From an uncultured Thermoplasmata archaeon (lineage in GTDB: Archaea > Thermoplasmatota > Thermoplasmata > Methanomassiliicoccales > Methanomethylophilaceae), in the NCBI GenBank assembly GCA_946545675.1, contig CAMNNR010000002.1, positions 1 to 21,991 of the forward strand: 21,991 bases of DNA, given 5' to 3'. Position 1 is the stretch's first letter. Each line of letters begins with the position of its first letter. Positions 1-7,369 of this stretch are shown piece after piece. A program made the position numbers and the translations under genes. The notes beneath the pieces were generated by a model. The model searched no databases. It worked only from the letters and a program-made list of their open reading frames with translations, and was not told where the DNA came from.

Positions 1-623
1 CCACGATGAGCGAAGCTCTGGCAACCAAACTGCCTCTGCGTGAGCCCGAGATCGTTGACATTCTCCTTCCCGACCTGCAGGACGAGGTCATCGACCTCAA
101 GATGGTTCAGAGGACCACCGACTCCGGAAGGAGGGTAAGGTTCGCTGTCACCTGCATCGTTGGAAACGGAGACGGATTCATCGGTGTCGGACGTGCAAAA
201 GGAAAGGAAGTCGGACCTTCCATCAAGAAGGCAATCGACAACGCAAAGCTCAACATCATCGAGGTCAAGAGGGGCTGCGGATCCTGGGAGTGCGGATGTG
301 GAACTGTCCACTCACTGCCCTTCGAGGTCATCGGCCGTTCCGGATCCGTGACTGTCTACCTCCGTCCCGCTCCCCGCGGTATCGGACTGGCAGTCGGTGA
401 CGTCGCCAAGAGGCTGCTTACCCTCGCCGGTATCCACGACTCCTGGGGATTCGCCCGCGGAAACACCAAGACCAAGGTCAACTACTGTGTCGCAACCTTC
501 GACGCACTGAAGCAGACCTCTGTCGTCAGGGTAACCGACGCACAGGCAGAGAAGCTCAACATCGTCGCAGGACCTGTCGGTCTCAAGACCGCAGAGAGCG
601 ACCTTGATTCCATGGAGGAGTGA
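1..623 (+). CDS. rpsE: 30S ribosomal protein uS5 (5' end cut by window)
   Basis: Archaeal/eukaryal-type uS5, a small-subunit protein at the decoding and translocation face. The S5 N-terminal double-stranded-RNA-binding fold is plain (GNGDGFIGVGRAKGKEVGP, then RGCGSWECGCG), followed by the C-terminal S5 domain (APRGIGLAVGDVAKRLLTLAGI). The first ATG in the window is at 6, but from memory of archaeal homologues the stretch TMSEALATKLPLREPEIVD aligns inside the protein (family ITSIEEIFEKGLPIMEPEIVD). About 20-30 N-terminal residues therefore probably lie left of the window and the ATG at 6 is an internal Met. Reading is open to base 1. The TGA at 621-623 sits 3 nt before the next start. First visible gene of the spc-operon tail. 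Identity is very sure; the true start is not visible. Confidence 0.97.
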   Translation, partial: TMSEALATKLPLREPEIVDILLPDLQDEVIDLKMVQRTTDSGRRVRFAVTCIVGNGDGFIGVGRAKGKEVGPSIKKAIDNAKLNIIEVKRGCGSWECGCGTVHSLPFEVIGRSGSVTVYLRPAPRGIGLAVGDVAKRLLTLAGIHDSWGFARGNTKTKVNYCVATFDALKQTSVVRVTDAQAEKLNIVAGPVGLKTAESDLDSMEE

Positions 624-625
624 AG

Positions 626-1093
626 ATGGCAGCATACGTCGTAATCCGCGTGCTCGGCCAGGCTGATGTCAATTACAACATCCAGCACACCATGCACCTC
701 CTCGGACTCAACAGGGTCAACCACGCCACCGTCGTTCCCGTGAACGACTCGTACAAAGGCATGCTTCAGATCGTCAAGGACTACTGCACCTTCGGACTCA
801 TCGACGAGGAGACCCTCGCCGCCATGATCAAGGCCCGCGGAAAGATTGTCGGAGACGCTCCCGTCACCGACGAGTATGTCAAGGAGAAGACCGAATTCGC
901 CACCATCGACGACCTCGCAAAGGCAATCGTCGCCGGCGAATACAAGATCAAGGACGTTGAGGGCATGAAGCCTGTCTTCCGTCTCCACCCCCCTGTCAAG
1001 GGATACGAGGGCAACAAGCACTCGTTCGTCACCGGCGGTGCGCTCGGCGACAGGAAAGAGAAGATCAACGACCTGGTTAAGAGGATGCTCTGA
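626..1093 (+). CDS. rpl30: 50S ribosomal protein uL30
   Basis: Long archaeal/eukaryal form of uL30 (155 aa; the bacterial protein is about 60 aa), a large-subunit rRNA-binding protein. The N-terminal VIRVLGQADVNYNIQHTMHLLGL and NRVNHATVVPVNDSYKGMLQ match the ferredoxin-like L30 core; the C-terminal half (FRLHPPVKGYEG) is the archaeal extension. A GTG at 620 could start the frame two codons earlier. I chose ATG 626 because the Shine-Dalgarno run GGAGG at 615-619 lies 6 nt before it and family members begin directly with the beta strand. Co-transcribed with uS5 (2 nt gap) and uL15. Confidence 0.96.
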   Translation: MAAYVVIRVLGQADVNYNIQHTMHLLGLNRVNHATVVPVNDSYKGMLQIVKDYCTFGLIDEETLAAMIKARGKIVGDAPVTDEYVKEKTEFATIDDLAKAIVAGEYKIKDVEGMKPVFRLHPPVKGYEGNKHSFVTGGALGDRKEKINDLVKRML

Positions 1094-1103
1094 GGTGTCA
1101 TAA

Positions 1104-1526
1104 ATGCCTAGCAGAACAAAGAAATTCAGGGGATCCAGGACCCACGGACGCGGAAAGAAATCCGGACGTGGAGCAGGTATCATCGGTGGACGCGGAAACG
1201 CGGGTATCGGTAAGACTGGCAAGATCTGGATGTTAAAATACGACAGGAACCACTACGGACGCTACGGATTCAAGAGGCCTCAGTCTGTCGTGAAAGCCAA
1301 CAGCACCATCAACGTCTCCGAGCTCGAGAAGAGCATGGACCGTTTCGTCGCCATGGGCTTCGCGAAACAGGATGGAGAGAAATACTCCGTCAACCTTACT
1401 GATGCAGGAATCGACAAACTCCTCGGCAGCGGAAACGTCGGCATCGCAATCGATGTCACCGTCGCCGAGGCATCCGCCAAGGCCAAAGAGAAGATCGAGG
1501 CTGCCGGCGGATCCATTGTCGAGTGA
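1104..1526 (+). CDS. rpl15: 50S ribosomal protein uL15
   Basis: Archaeal/eukaryal uL15 (L27a-like), 140 aa, a late-assembly protein of the large subunit. It shows the basic glycine-rich N-terminus (FRGSRTHGRGKKSGRGAG, then GGRGNAGIGKTGK) that threads through rRNA, and a C-terminal L15 domain ending in the translocated KIEAAGGSIVE strand. The gap to uL30 is 10 nt, with GAGGTG at 1092-1097 as ribosome-binding site. The standard spc order uL30-uL15-secY is preserved. Nothing odd. Confidence 0.96.
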   Translation: MPSRTKKFRGSRTHGRGKKSGRGAGIIGGRGNAGIGKTGKIWMLKYDRNHYGRYGFKRPQSVVKANSTINVSELEKSMDRFVAMGFAKQDGEKYSVNLTDAGIDKLLGSGNVGIAIDVTVAEASAKAKEKIEAAGGSIVE

Positions 1527-1546
1527 TTCCGAAAGGAGTAATTCAG

Positions 1547-3085
1547 ATGGATGATGCAAAACCGAGTCTGTTGTACAAGGTGAAACCTATAGGCGACAGG
1601 CTCCCCGCAGTCAAACGTCCCGAAGGGCACGTGCACTTCAGGACGAAGATCATGTGGGTCGCGGTCATCCTGGTCCTGTATTTCGTAATGTCAAACGTAT
1701 ATGTCTGGGGGCTGGATCAGTCCGGCTCCCTCGACATATTCGCCCAGTACAGGACCATCATGGCCGGTGCGTCCGGTACCATTCTCCAGTTGGGTATCGG
1801 ACCGATCGTCACCGCGTCGATCATCATGCAGCTGTTCGTCGGTGCTAAGATCATCAAGCTCGACCTCAGCAATAGGAAGGACAAGGCTTGTTACCAGTCC
1901 GTCATGAAGGTCCTCGTACTGGTCATGATATTCATCGAGGCAGTGCCCCAGGTATACGGATATCTGATACCTTCCAGCACCTTCACCTCGACATTCGGCG
2001 ATGCAGGAGCGAAGCTCCTGATCATCCTCCAGCTGTTCATCGGTTCCTATCTGGTGTTCCTCTTCGACGAGGTCATCTCCAAATGGGGAATCGGAAGCGG
2101 TATCTCGCTGTTCATCGCGGCGGGTGTCTCGCAGGCTGTGTTCACCGGAGCGCTGAACTGGTATGCAGTGGATTCGTCCACCGGCTACTCGCTCTCCAAC
2201 CCTCCGGCAGGAACCATTCCCAAAGCAATATACATCCTCATGAACACCAACTCCTCGGAGATGGCGTCCGGAGGTTACGAGATGATCCTCCTGGGACAGC
2301 CCAACCCGATGATCGCGTTGGTAGGTACTCTGGTGATCTTCTTGATCGTCGTGTACCTGGAGTCCAGCCGTATCGAGTTGCCTCTGTCGCACGGAAACGC
2401 AAGGGGAGCCAGGGGTAAGTACCCCATCAAGCTCATGTACGCAAGCAACATCCCTGTCATCCTGATGTCCGCCCTCCTGGCAAACATCAGCATGGTGTGC
2501 CTGCTGCTGTACACCAACAGCTTCCTCTCCTCGATACCCTTCCTCGGAGGCAACGACCTGATCGGTGTCTACGAGACCGGAAGCACCACCGCATCCGGAG
2601 GTCTCGCATGGTATCTATCGACCCCGCAGGGAATCACCGACTGGCTCATGCCGATCCTGAACCCCGCGAGCTACGGTAACGGCCATAGTGTCATCCAGAA
2701 TATCTGCCACGTGTTGATCTACCTGACCGTCATGGTCATCGGATCCATCATGTTCGCCAAGTTCTGGGTCGAGACCACCAACCTCGGTGCGAAATCGGTC
2801 GCCAACAACATCCAGAGGAGCGGTATGCAGATCCCTGGATTCAGGAGGGACCCCCGTATCATCGAGAAGGTTCTCGAGAGGTACATCCCGACCATCACTG
2901 TGCTCTCCGGAGCACTGATCGGTCTGTTGGCCGGAGTGGCTGATATGATCGGAACCACCGGAAACGCTACCGGTACCGGTCTGCTGCTGACGGTCGGAAT
3001 CGTCATCCGCTTCTACGAGGCACTCGGAAAGGAGCAGATGATGGAGATGAACCCCATGATGAGGGGATTCTTCGGCGGTGAGTGA
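1547..3085 (+). CDS. secY: Preprotein translocase subunit SecY
   Basis: Channel subunit of the Sec translocon (Sec61-alpha homologue), in the cytoplasmic membrane, 512 aa. About ten membrane segments can be picked out, starting near residue 33. Family landmarks are the plug/TM2 region (GASGTILQLGIGPIVTASII), WGIGSGISLFI in TM5, the cytosolic 5/6-loop region (SSRIELPLSHGNARGARGKYP) and the 8/9-loop basic stretch (MQIPGFRRDPRIIEKVLERYIP). A GTG at 1523 overlaps the uL15 stop, but AAGGAG at 1533-1538 is placed 8 nt before ATG 1547, so that start is chosen. Somewhat long for an archaeal SecY: the external loops after TM5 (about residues 200-250) and TM7 (about 325-380) are extended. The usual archaeal neighbour adk is missing downstream. 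Confidence 0.96.
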   Translation: MDDAKPSLLYKVKPIGDRLPAVKRPEGHVHFRTKIMWVAVILVLYFVMSNVYVWGLDQSGSLDIFAQYRTIMAGASGTILQLGIGPIVTASIIMQLFVGAKIIKLDLSNRKDKACYQSVMKVLVLVMIFIEAVPQVYGYLIPSSTFTSTFGDAGAKLLIILQLFIGSYLVFLFDEVISKWGIGSGISLFIAAGVSQAVFTGALNWYAVDSSTGYSLSNPPAGTIPKAIYILMNTNSSEMASGGYEMILLGQPNPMIALVGTLVIFLIVVYLESSRIELPLSHGNARGARGKYPIKLMYASNIPVILMSALLANISMVCLLLYTNSFLSSIPFLGGNDLIGVYETGSTTASGGLAWYLSTPQGITDWLMPILNPASYGNGHSVIQNICHVLIYLTVMVIGSIMFAKFWVETTNLGAKSVANNIQRSGMQIPGFRRDPRIIEKVLERYIPTITVLSGALIGLLAGVADMIGTTGNATGTGLLLTVGIVIRFYEALGKEQMMEMNPMMRGFFGGE

Positions 3086-3087
3086 AA

Positions 3088-3774
3088 ATGGCAAACCCAG
3101 GCAGTCCCGAACAGATGAGAGAAGTACAGAACCAGAACATGCAGCCCATGCCTATGAGCACCATGTTCGGTATGTTCGCGGTCCTGATCATCATGATGGT
3201 CGTCATGATGTTCAGGGATGCGATCGGAGGGGCACTCAACGTGGTGTTCCAGGTGGTCGACTTCGGAGGACAGTACCCTGTCCTCACGCTGATGATCGCC
3301 GGAATCATCATGATCACCCTCAGCACCGTGATCAGGGGTGTACTGACCGATCCCGTGGAGCAGGCCAAATCCCAGCACATCCAGAGCGAGTTCAATACCG
3401 AGATGCGTCTCGCACGCACCGAGAACAACCTCTTCAAGCTGAAGAAGCTCCAGGAGATCCAGCCCCAGATGATGCAGGAATCCATGGCACAGAGCACCAA
3501 GATGATGAAGATGATGCCTATCACCATGCTCTTCATCATCCCCATCTACGCATGGATCTACTACTTCGTCACCAACACCGTGCCTGTCGAGCTCCTCGAC
3601 ATCGCGATGCCCTGGGGAACCACCAACCTCAACGACACCCTGCTGAACTTCATGCCTATCTGGATCGTGATCTACACCCTGATCAGCCTCCCTATAGGAC
3701 AGCTCGAAACCAAACTGATCAACTACATCCTGTTCAAGAGGCGCCTTGCCAAACTGGACGCAGGAGTAGCATGA
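3088..3774 (+). CDS. DUF106 / EMC3-TMCO1-like Oxa1-superfamily membrane protein
   Basis: 228-aa archaeal DUF106 protein, a distant member of the Oxa1/YidC/Get1/EMC3 membrane-insertase superfamily and a routine neighbour of secY in archaea. Visible parts: a Met-rich N-terminus; TM about 26-42; TM about 60-85; a charged coiled-coil segment of about residues 95-125 (TEMRLARTENNLFKLKKLQE) followed by Met-rich helix QSTKMMKMMPITM; then two further TM segments near 142-160 and 186-205. This matches the cytosolic coiled coil plus Met-rich groove expected of Oxa1-type insertases. A GTG at 3082 is possible, but ATG 3088 is preceded by GGCGGTGA (3074-3081). The stop overlaps the kinase start (ATGA at 3771). 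Insertase activity is inferred from the family. Confidence 0.88.
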   Translation: MANPGSPEQMREVQNQNMQPMPMSTMFGMFAVLIIMMVVMMFRDAIGGALNVVFQVVDFGGQYPVLTLMIAGIIMITLSTVIRGVLTDPVEQAKSQHIQSEFNTEMRLARTENNLFKLKKLQEIQPQMMQESMAQSTKMMKMMPITMLFIIPIYAWIYYFVTNTVPVELLDIAMPWGTTNLNDTLLNFMPIWIVIYTLISLPIGQLETKLINYILFKRRLAKLDAGVA

Positions 3775-5288
3775 GAATAACCATCAGTGGTCCTCCCGGT
3801 TCCGGGAAGACCACTGTCTGCGGCAAACTGTCCGAGACCCTCGGCCTCAAGGCCGTCGTCTTCGGACAGGTCTTCAGGCAGTTGGCCGCAGAGAAGGGAA
3901 TGACCCTCGTAGAGTTCGGGGCACTCGCCGAGAAGGATCCCTCCATCGATGCGGACATCGACGCCAAGATCGTCGAGACCGCACGTAACAGCCCCGACAT
4001 AATTCTCGAATCCCGTCTGTCCGCTTATATGCTGACCCGTAACGGGATTCCCGCACTGCGCGTCTATCTCGACGCCAGTCCCGAGGTCAGGTTCTCCAGG
4101 ATCGGTATCCGCGAGGAGCAGGAGCTCCAGCGTGCCATCGAGGAGACCAATGCCCGTCAGGCCTCCGAGGCCAAACGCTACATGATGTACTACAACATAG
4201 ACATCAACGACAGGAGCGTCTACGACCTCATCATCAACACCGACAACCTGACTCCTGAAGAGGTTCTCCAGAAGATCCTCGACGCGGTGAAGGCACGAAC
4301 GATGCTGGTCAAGGACCCTAAGGCAATCCCGGACAAATGGGGCAAGCGCCCTTCGGACCGTACCGTCGGTGAATTATTGGAAGGCGGCGTGATAGCCCTC
4401 GACAAACCTTCCGGACCCACCTCACACCAGGCCACCGCCTGGGCCAAAGCGGTCCTCCACGTCGACAAGATCGGCCACGGTGGTACCCTCGACCCTTACG
4501 TAAGCGGAGTCCTCCCCATATGCACGGGAAAGGCCGTACGCCTCACTGACATAGTTCTCTCCTCCGATAAGGAGTACATCTGTCTCATGAAGCTCCACGG
4601 TGATGTGCCAGAGAAGCGTATCCGTGAGGTCGTGTCCCGTTTCCAGGGGAAGATCTACCAGCTTCCCCCGGTCCGTTCCGCGATCAAGAGGCAGCTACGT
4701 ATCAGGACCGTCCGGGAGTTGGAGATCCTCGATATCAGGGGCAGGGACGTGCTTCTCCGCATCGCATGTGACGCAGGTACGTATGCGAGGACCCTATGCA
4801 TCGATATCGGCGAGATTCTCCTCTGCGGCGCATCCATGGCCGAACTGAGGCGTTCCCGTTCCGGGAAGATGGGCGAGGCCAATGCAGCGACCCTGCAGGA
4901 CCTCACCGATGCATACATATTCTGGCAGCAGGACGGCCGCGGAGAATGGCTCCGCAGCCTAATCAAGCCCATGGAGGTGTTGGTGGACCCGCTGCCCAAG
5001 ATCATCGTCAAGGCGACCGCTGTGGACGCCGTATGCCACGGGGCGGACCTTTCCGTCAAAGGTATCCATATGCTCGACAGCGACATCAGGAAGAACGCGC
5101 TGGTGGCAATGATGACTGCCCGCGGAGAACTGGTGGCCATCGGCAAGATGATGATGTCCTCCGACAAAGTGATGGCCTCCGATTCCGGTGTGGCAGTGAA
5201 GACCTCCCGTGTGTTCATGGAGGAAGGTCACTATCCCAGGATGTGGAAATACTCCACTGATTTGGAAGGTATTCCTCTGAGCGAGTGA
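3771..5288 (+). CDS. cmk-cbf5: Cytidylate kinase fused to Cbf5/TruB rRNA pseudouridine synthase
   Basis: One uninterrupted 505-aa reading frame with two enzymes. Residues 1-177 are archaeal cytidylate kinase: P-loop GPPGSGKTT at 7-15, FGQVFRQLAAEKG NMP-binding region, and EKDPSIDADIDAKI typical of archaeal Cmk. It phosphorylates CMP/dCMP with ATP. Residues about 178-505 are archaeal Cbf5, the catalytic subunit of the box H/ACA RNP. They carry GGVIALDKPSGPTSH, the catalytic loop GHGGTLDPYVSGVLP with Asp at residue 241, and a C-terminal PUA domain (about 405-495, LPKIIVKATAVDAVCHGADL). The kinase starts at ATG 3771 in the overlap ATGA with the upstream stop (AGGAG at 3762-3766). An in-frame ATG at 4302 (residue 178) matches the usual Cbf5 N-terminal start region and has GGTGA at 4286-4290, so a separate Cbf5 from an internal start is possible. 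No stop separates the domains. Confidence 0.93.
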   Translation: MRITISGPPGSGKTTVCGKLSETLGLKAVVFGQVFRQLAAEKGMTLVEFGALAEKDPSIDADIDAKIVETARNSPDIILESRLSAYMLTRNGIPALRVYLDASPEVRFSRIGIREEQELQRAIEETNARQASEAKRYMMYYNIDINDRSVYDLIINTDNLTPEEVLQKILDAVKARTMLVKDPKAIPDKWGKRPSDRTVGELLEGGVIALDKPSGPTSHQATAWAKAVLHVDKIGHGGTLDPYVSGVLPICTGKAVRLTDIVLSSDKEYICLMKLHGDVPEKRIREVVSRFQGKIYQLPPVRSAIKRQLRIRTVRELEILDIRGRDVLLRIACDAGTYARTLCIDIGEILLCGASMAELRRSRSGKMGEANAATLQDLTDAYIFWQQDGRGEWLRSLIKPMEVLVDPLPKIIVKATAVDAVCHGADLSVKGIHMLDSDIRKNALVAMMTARGELVAIGKMMMSSDKVMASDSGVAVKTSRVFMEEGHYPRMWKYSTDLEGIPLSE

Positions 5289-5300
5289 GCCTTCCATCAA

Positions 5301-5334
5301 TAGAATTTTAAGTCTGGTTATACATCGGGTATCG
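5301..5334 (+). promoter_or_regulatory. TATA promoter for a leaderless start at 5335
   Basis: The A/T-rich box GAATTTTAAG around 5303-5312 is centred about 26 bp before ATG 5335. No Shine-Dalgarno precedes that ATG. This spacing predicts transcription starting at or next to the ATG. Inference from archaeal promoter spacing. Confidence 0.5.
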
Positions 5335-5676
5335 ATGGGATTCTTTTCTAAAGAGGAAACTGTATTCGAGAAGGCGGACATCCGTCTGGGTGAGTTCGAC
5401 CCCACCAATTCTACCGGGTCCTGCTATTTCCACATTCTCAAGTTCCCCTTTGACGTGAAGAAGAACCGCATGATCCGTGTCCACGTCACTTCCGAACTCC
5501 CCATAGATGTCGCACTGGCCGGACCCGAGGGACTCGTCGGCGAGGTCGGGGGGGTCAAAGAGACCACTCTCGGACCGTATAGCACCAAGAACTACCCCGA
5601 TATGTGTGTATTCCTGGGTATAACCCCCGGCGATAAGTCCACCGTATCGGTAAAAGCATGGTTGGAGAGCAAATGA
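5335..5676 (+). CDS. Hypothetical small beta-rich protein
   Basis: 113 aa, not recognised. There is no signal peptide or membrane segment. The pattern is alternating beta-strand-like (CYFHILKFPFDVKKNRMIRVHV, shown here only in part as YFHILKFPFDVKKNR; then LPIDVALAGPEGLVGEVGG), ending with the strand KSTVSVKAWLESK. This suggests a small beta sandwich of the kind that binds partners or ligands; that fold guess is weak. The start ATG 5335 is the first possible one after the promoter and appears leaderless. The TGA at 5674-5676 overlaps the start of the next gene, so the two are almost certainly one operon and perhaps one complex: a soluble partner of a polytopic membrane protein. Confidence 0.7.
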   Translation: MGFFSKEETVFEKADIRLGEFDPTNSTGSCYFHILKFPFDVKKNRMIRVHVTSELPIDVALAGPEGLVGEVGGVKETTLGPYSTKNYPDMCVFLGITPGDKSTVSVKAWLESK

Positions 5677-6782
5677 TGCATCTCGAAGAAGGCGATAAGC
5701 GTAATTTCTGGGTGGACGGACTGCCCGCAGGTCTTTCTGTCGTACGTCAGTTCGACAAGATTGTCCTGGCACTGTGGATACTGTCATTGATGGCATACGG
5801 GGTCTGTCTGTTCTTCCTATCCGGGCGTTATGATGCATATTTCCTGCTGTCCTTCGTGGCGGTGCCTTTCGACGTCGTGGGTCTGCTCTACATCCTCAGT
5901 CGCAAAAACATCGCGGCGCTGATAATCACCGCTATACTGGCAGCGGCAGGTTATTTTGTGACCCACTCGCTGATGTATATCCTCATAGTCGTGTACGTGT
6001 TCATCGGTGCACTTGGTGTCGCATGCGTCGTGGATGCCATCCAGAGGATCGTCTTCTATCACATCGTGGACCATGTCAGATATGTCAACGTGAAGGACAA
6101 GCTCGGAATTGTGGACCGTCTGGTGGCATTCCTGTTCAACATCCCTCCGGACCTCGACACCAGGAACATCACCATCGAACCCAGGAAACTCGGTAACAAG
6201 TTCCCCTGGAAGGATATGGGCGGCACCATAGCGTTCTCGCTGATCATCGGTATGTTCTTCTGGATCTACCTGTCCATGAACCCCACGTTCATGCAGTCCA
6301 ACACCGTATCGAGCAATGTCCCCACATTCATCTTCGGCGTGATGCTTTACATCCCTGTCATCGTGATGCCTTTCACCGTGTTCAAATCGCTCGACGTGAA
6401 GATCTGTACCAACTATCGCGACTTCCATCTGTTCAACGGTGCCCTCGCTACCATCCAGAGGATGGCCGTCCCCGTCTTCGCCGCTCTGATTTACGTGCTG
6501 ATGGCTATGAACACCTCGGATCCCATGCAGGTCATTATGTACATCGCATTCTCTGTGGTCATCATCCTCTTCGTGGTCATCCTGACCTCCATCCTCTACT
6601 ACTACGCGATGGAAGCGACGACGGCGTCCGATATCTCCAAGAAATGGAAGATATTCATCCCCGTACCTCTGATGATGACCCTCCACAAGGACGGGGAAGA
6701 GGACAAGCCCTTCTATCCCGCCATTCCCGAAAGGGATGAATCCGACATGAGGGAAATTTCCCTCACCATCAGGAAAAAATGA
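5673..6782 (+). CDS. Hypothetical polytopic membrane protein
   Basis: About 369 aa, not recognised. Roughly eight or nine hydrophobic segments: about residues 24-46, 52-75, a long hydrophobic stretch about 78-130 that can hold two, one near 185-205, one near 215-240, one near 265-285 and the last near 295-320. Between the first group and the fourth lies a hydrophilic stretch of about 55 residues, rich in charged residues (VNVKDKLGIVDRL and DLDTRNITIEPRKLG). A charged C-terminal tail follows the last segment. Starts: ATG at 5658, 5673 and 5676. I chose 5673 because GGAGAG at 5664-5669 suits it and it overlaps the previous TGA (ATGA coupling). A strong hairpin terminator follows directly. Function unknown; a transporter or sensor is possible but unsupported. 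Confidence 0.75.
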   Translation: MMHLEEGDKRNFWVDGLPAGLSVVRQFDKIVLALWILSLMAYGVCLFFLSGRYDAYFLLSFVAVPFDVVGLLYILSRKNIAALIITAILAAAGYFVTHSLMYILIVVYVFIGALGVACVVDAIQRIVFYHIVDHVRYVNVKDKLGIVDRLVAFLFNIPPDLDTRNITIEPRKLGNKFPWKDMGGTIAFSLIIGMFFWIYLSMNPTFMQSNTVSSNVPTFIFGVMLYIPVIVMPFTVFKSLDVKICTNYRDFHLFNGALATIQRMAVPVFAALIYVLMAMNTSDPMQVIMYIAFSVVIILFVVILTSILYYYAMEATTASDISKKWKIFIPVPLMMTLHKDGEEDKPFYPAIPERDESDMREISLTIRKK

Positions 6783-6784
6783 GT

Positions 6785-6814
6785 CGGACCGTGCCGTCTG
6801 GCACAGTCCGTTTT
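6785..6814 (+). terminator. Hairpin plus T-tract terminator
   Basis: Stem CGGAC-c-GTGCC / GGCAC-a-GTCCG (10 bp with one C/A mismatch), loop GTCT at 6796-6799, followed by TTTT at 6811-6814. It lies between two converging genes (ends at 6782 and 6820) and most clearly serves the plus-strand one. Confidence 0.75.
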
Positions 6815-6819
6815 GTGTA

Positions 6820-7269
6820 TCAGTACTGAGTCCTGCCGGAGGAGAAGTAGGGGTTCTCCTTACCGGGTGCGGCCCAGCTGTTGAAGATGGGTTTGAAAAG
6901 CTCGACCGAGCTCATTCCGGGCTGCTTGCGGAGTCCGATGATTTCGGGTTCGTGGTTGTTGCTGATGATGATCTTGTATTTCTGCTCCACACCGTTGGTG
7001 CTCACAGGTGCCTTATCATTGGCGACGATGGCTGCGATAGTCTGATCTGCCATCAGCTGGATCTCCTCAGGGGTGTACTCGTCTGGCACCTTGATGATGA
7101 AGCAGGATTCCTCGGTTTCGCCGTTGATCATGAATGAGACCTCGGCCTTCTCGAAGAGTTCTTTGAATTTGGCGGTGTTCTCGTTCTCAGGTGCAAGAGC
7201 CAGAACCCTGTTTTTGAACTTGTAGGGGATGTCGAGATAGATGGCATCCTCTCCGAGTATGTTCCACAT
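6820..7269 (-). CDS. Hypothetical soluble protein
   Basis: 149 aa, not recognised. No signal peptide or membrane segment; mixed alpha/beta character. One run (TPEEIQLMADQTIAAIV) looks like a helix, and YKIIISNNHEPEI like strands. A C-terminal tail rich in Gly, Pro, Ser and Asn (SWAAPGKENPYFSSGRTQY) looks disordered. The ATG at 7269 is the only good start. A T-rich box at about 7292-7298 (minus-strand sense TTTTTAC) sits about 25 bp upstream, fitting a leaderless transcript. The gene stands alone, convergent with the membrane-protein operon and divergent from trpS. Coding is supported by the full-length open frame and the codon style shared with its neighbours. Confidence 0.72.
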   Translation of the reverse strand: MWNILGEDAIYLDIPYKFKNRVLALAPENENTAKFKELFEKAEVSFMINGETEESCFIIKVPDEYTPEEIQLMADQTIAAIVANDKAPVSTNGVEQKYKIIISNNHEPEIIGLRKQPGMSSVELFKPIFNSWAAPGKENPYFSSGRTQY

Positions 7270-7315
7270 GTGTGGTGCATCGGCTATGTAGTAAAAAGGT
7301 TATTCGATAGAGGGT

Positions 7316-7349
7316 CGTGCGTGCGCGCATACGCACACACTATATATTA
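7316..7349 (+). promoter_or_regulatory. trpS promoter: TATA box with upstream inverted repeat
   Basis: TATATATTA at 7341-7349 is centred about 25 bp before the trpS ATG (7370), so trpS is probably leaderless. Immediately upstream is the inverted repeat GTGCGT (7317-7322) / ACGCAC (7331-7336) within a 25-nt perfectly alternating purine-pyrimidine run (7316-7340). The repeat abuts the TATA box where BRE/TFB would bind, so it could be an operator. The promoter itself is well supported; regulation is inference. Confidence 0.65.
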
Positions 7350-7369
7350 CGTAAAAATATCGCCAGATA

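Noticed and set aside
3078..3770. Upstream in-frame extension of the kinase gene back to 3078
   Set aside because: It is an Arg/His/Pro-rich shadow of the DUF106 gene in another frame. The kinase fold starts at ATG 3771, which has a ribosome-binding site and the ATGA overlap.
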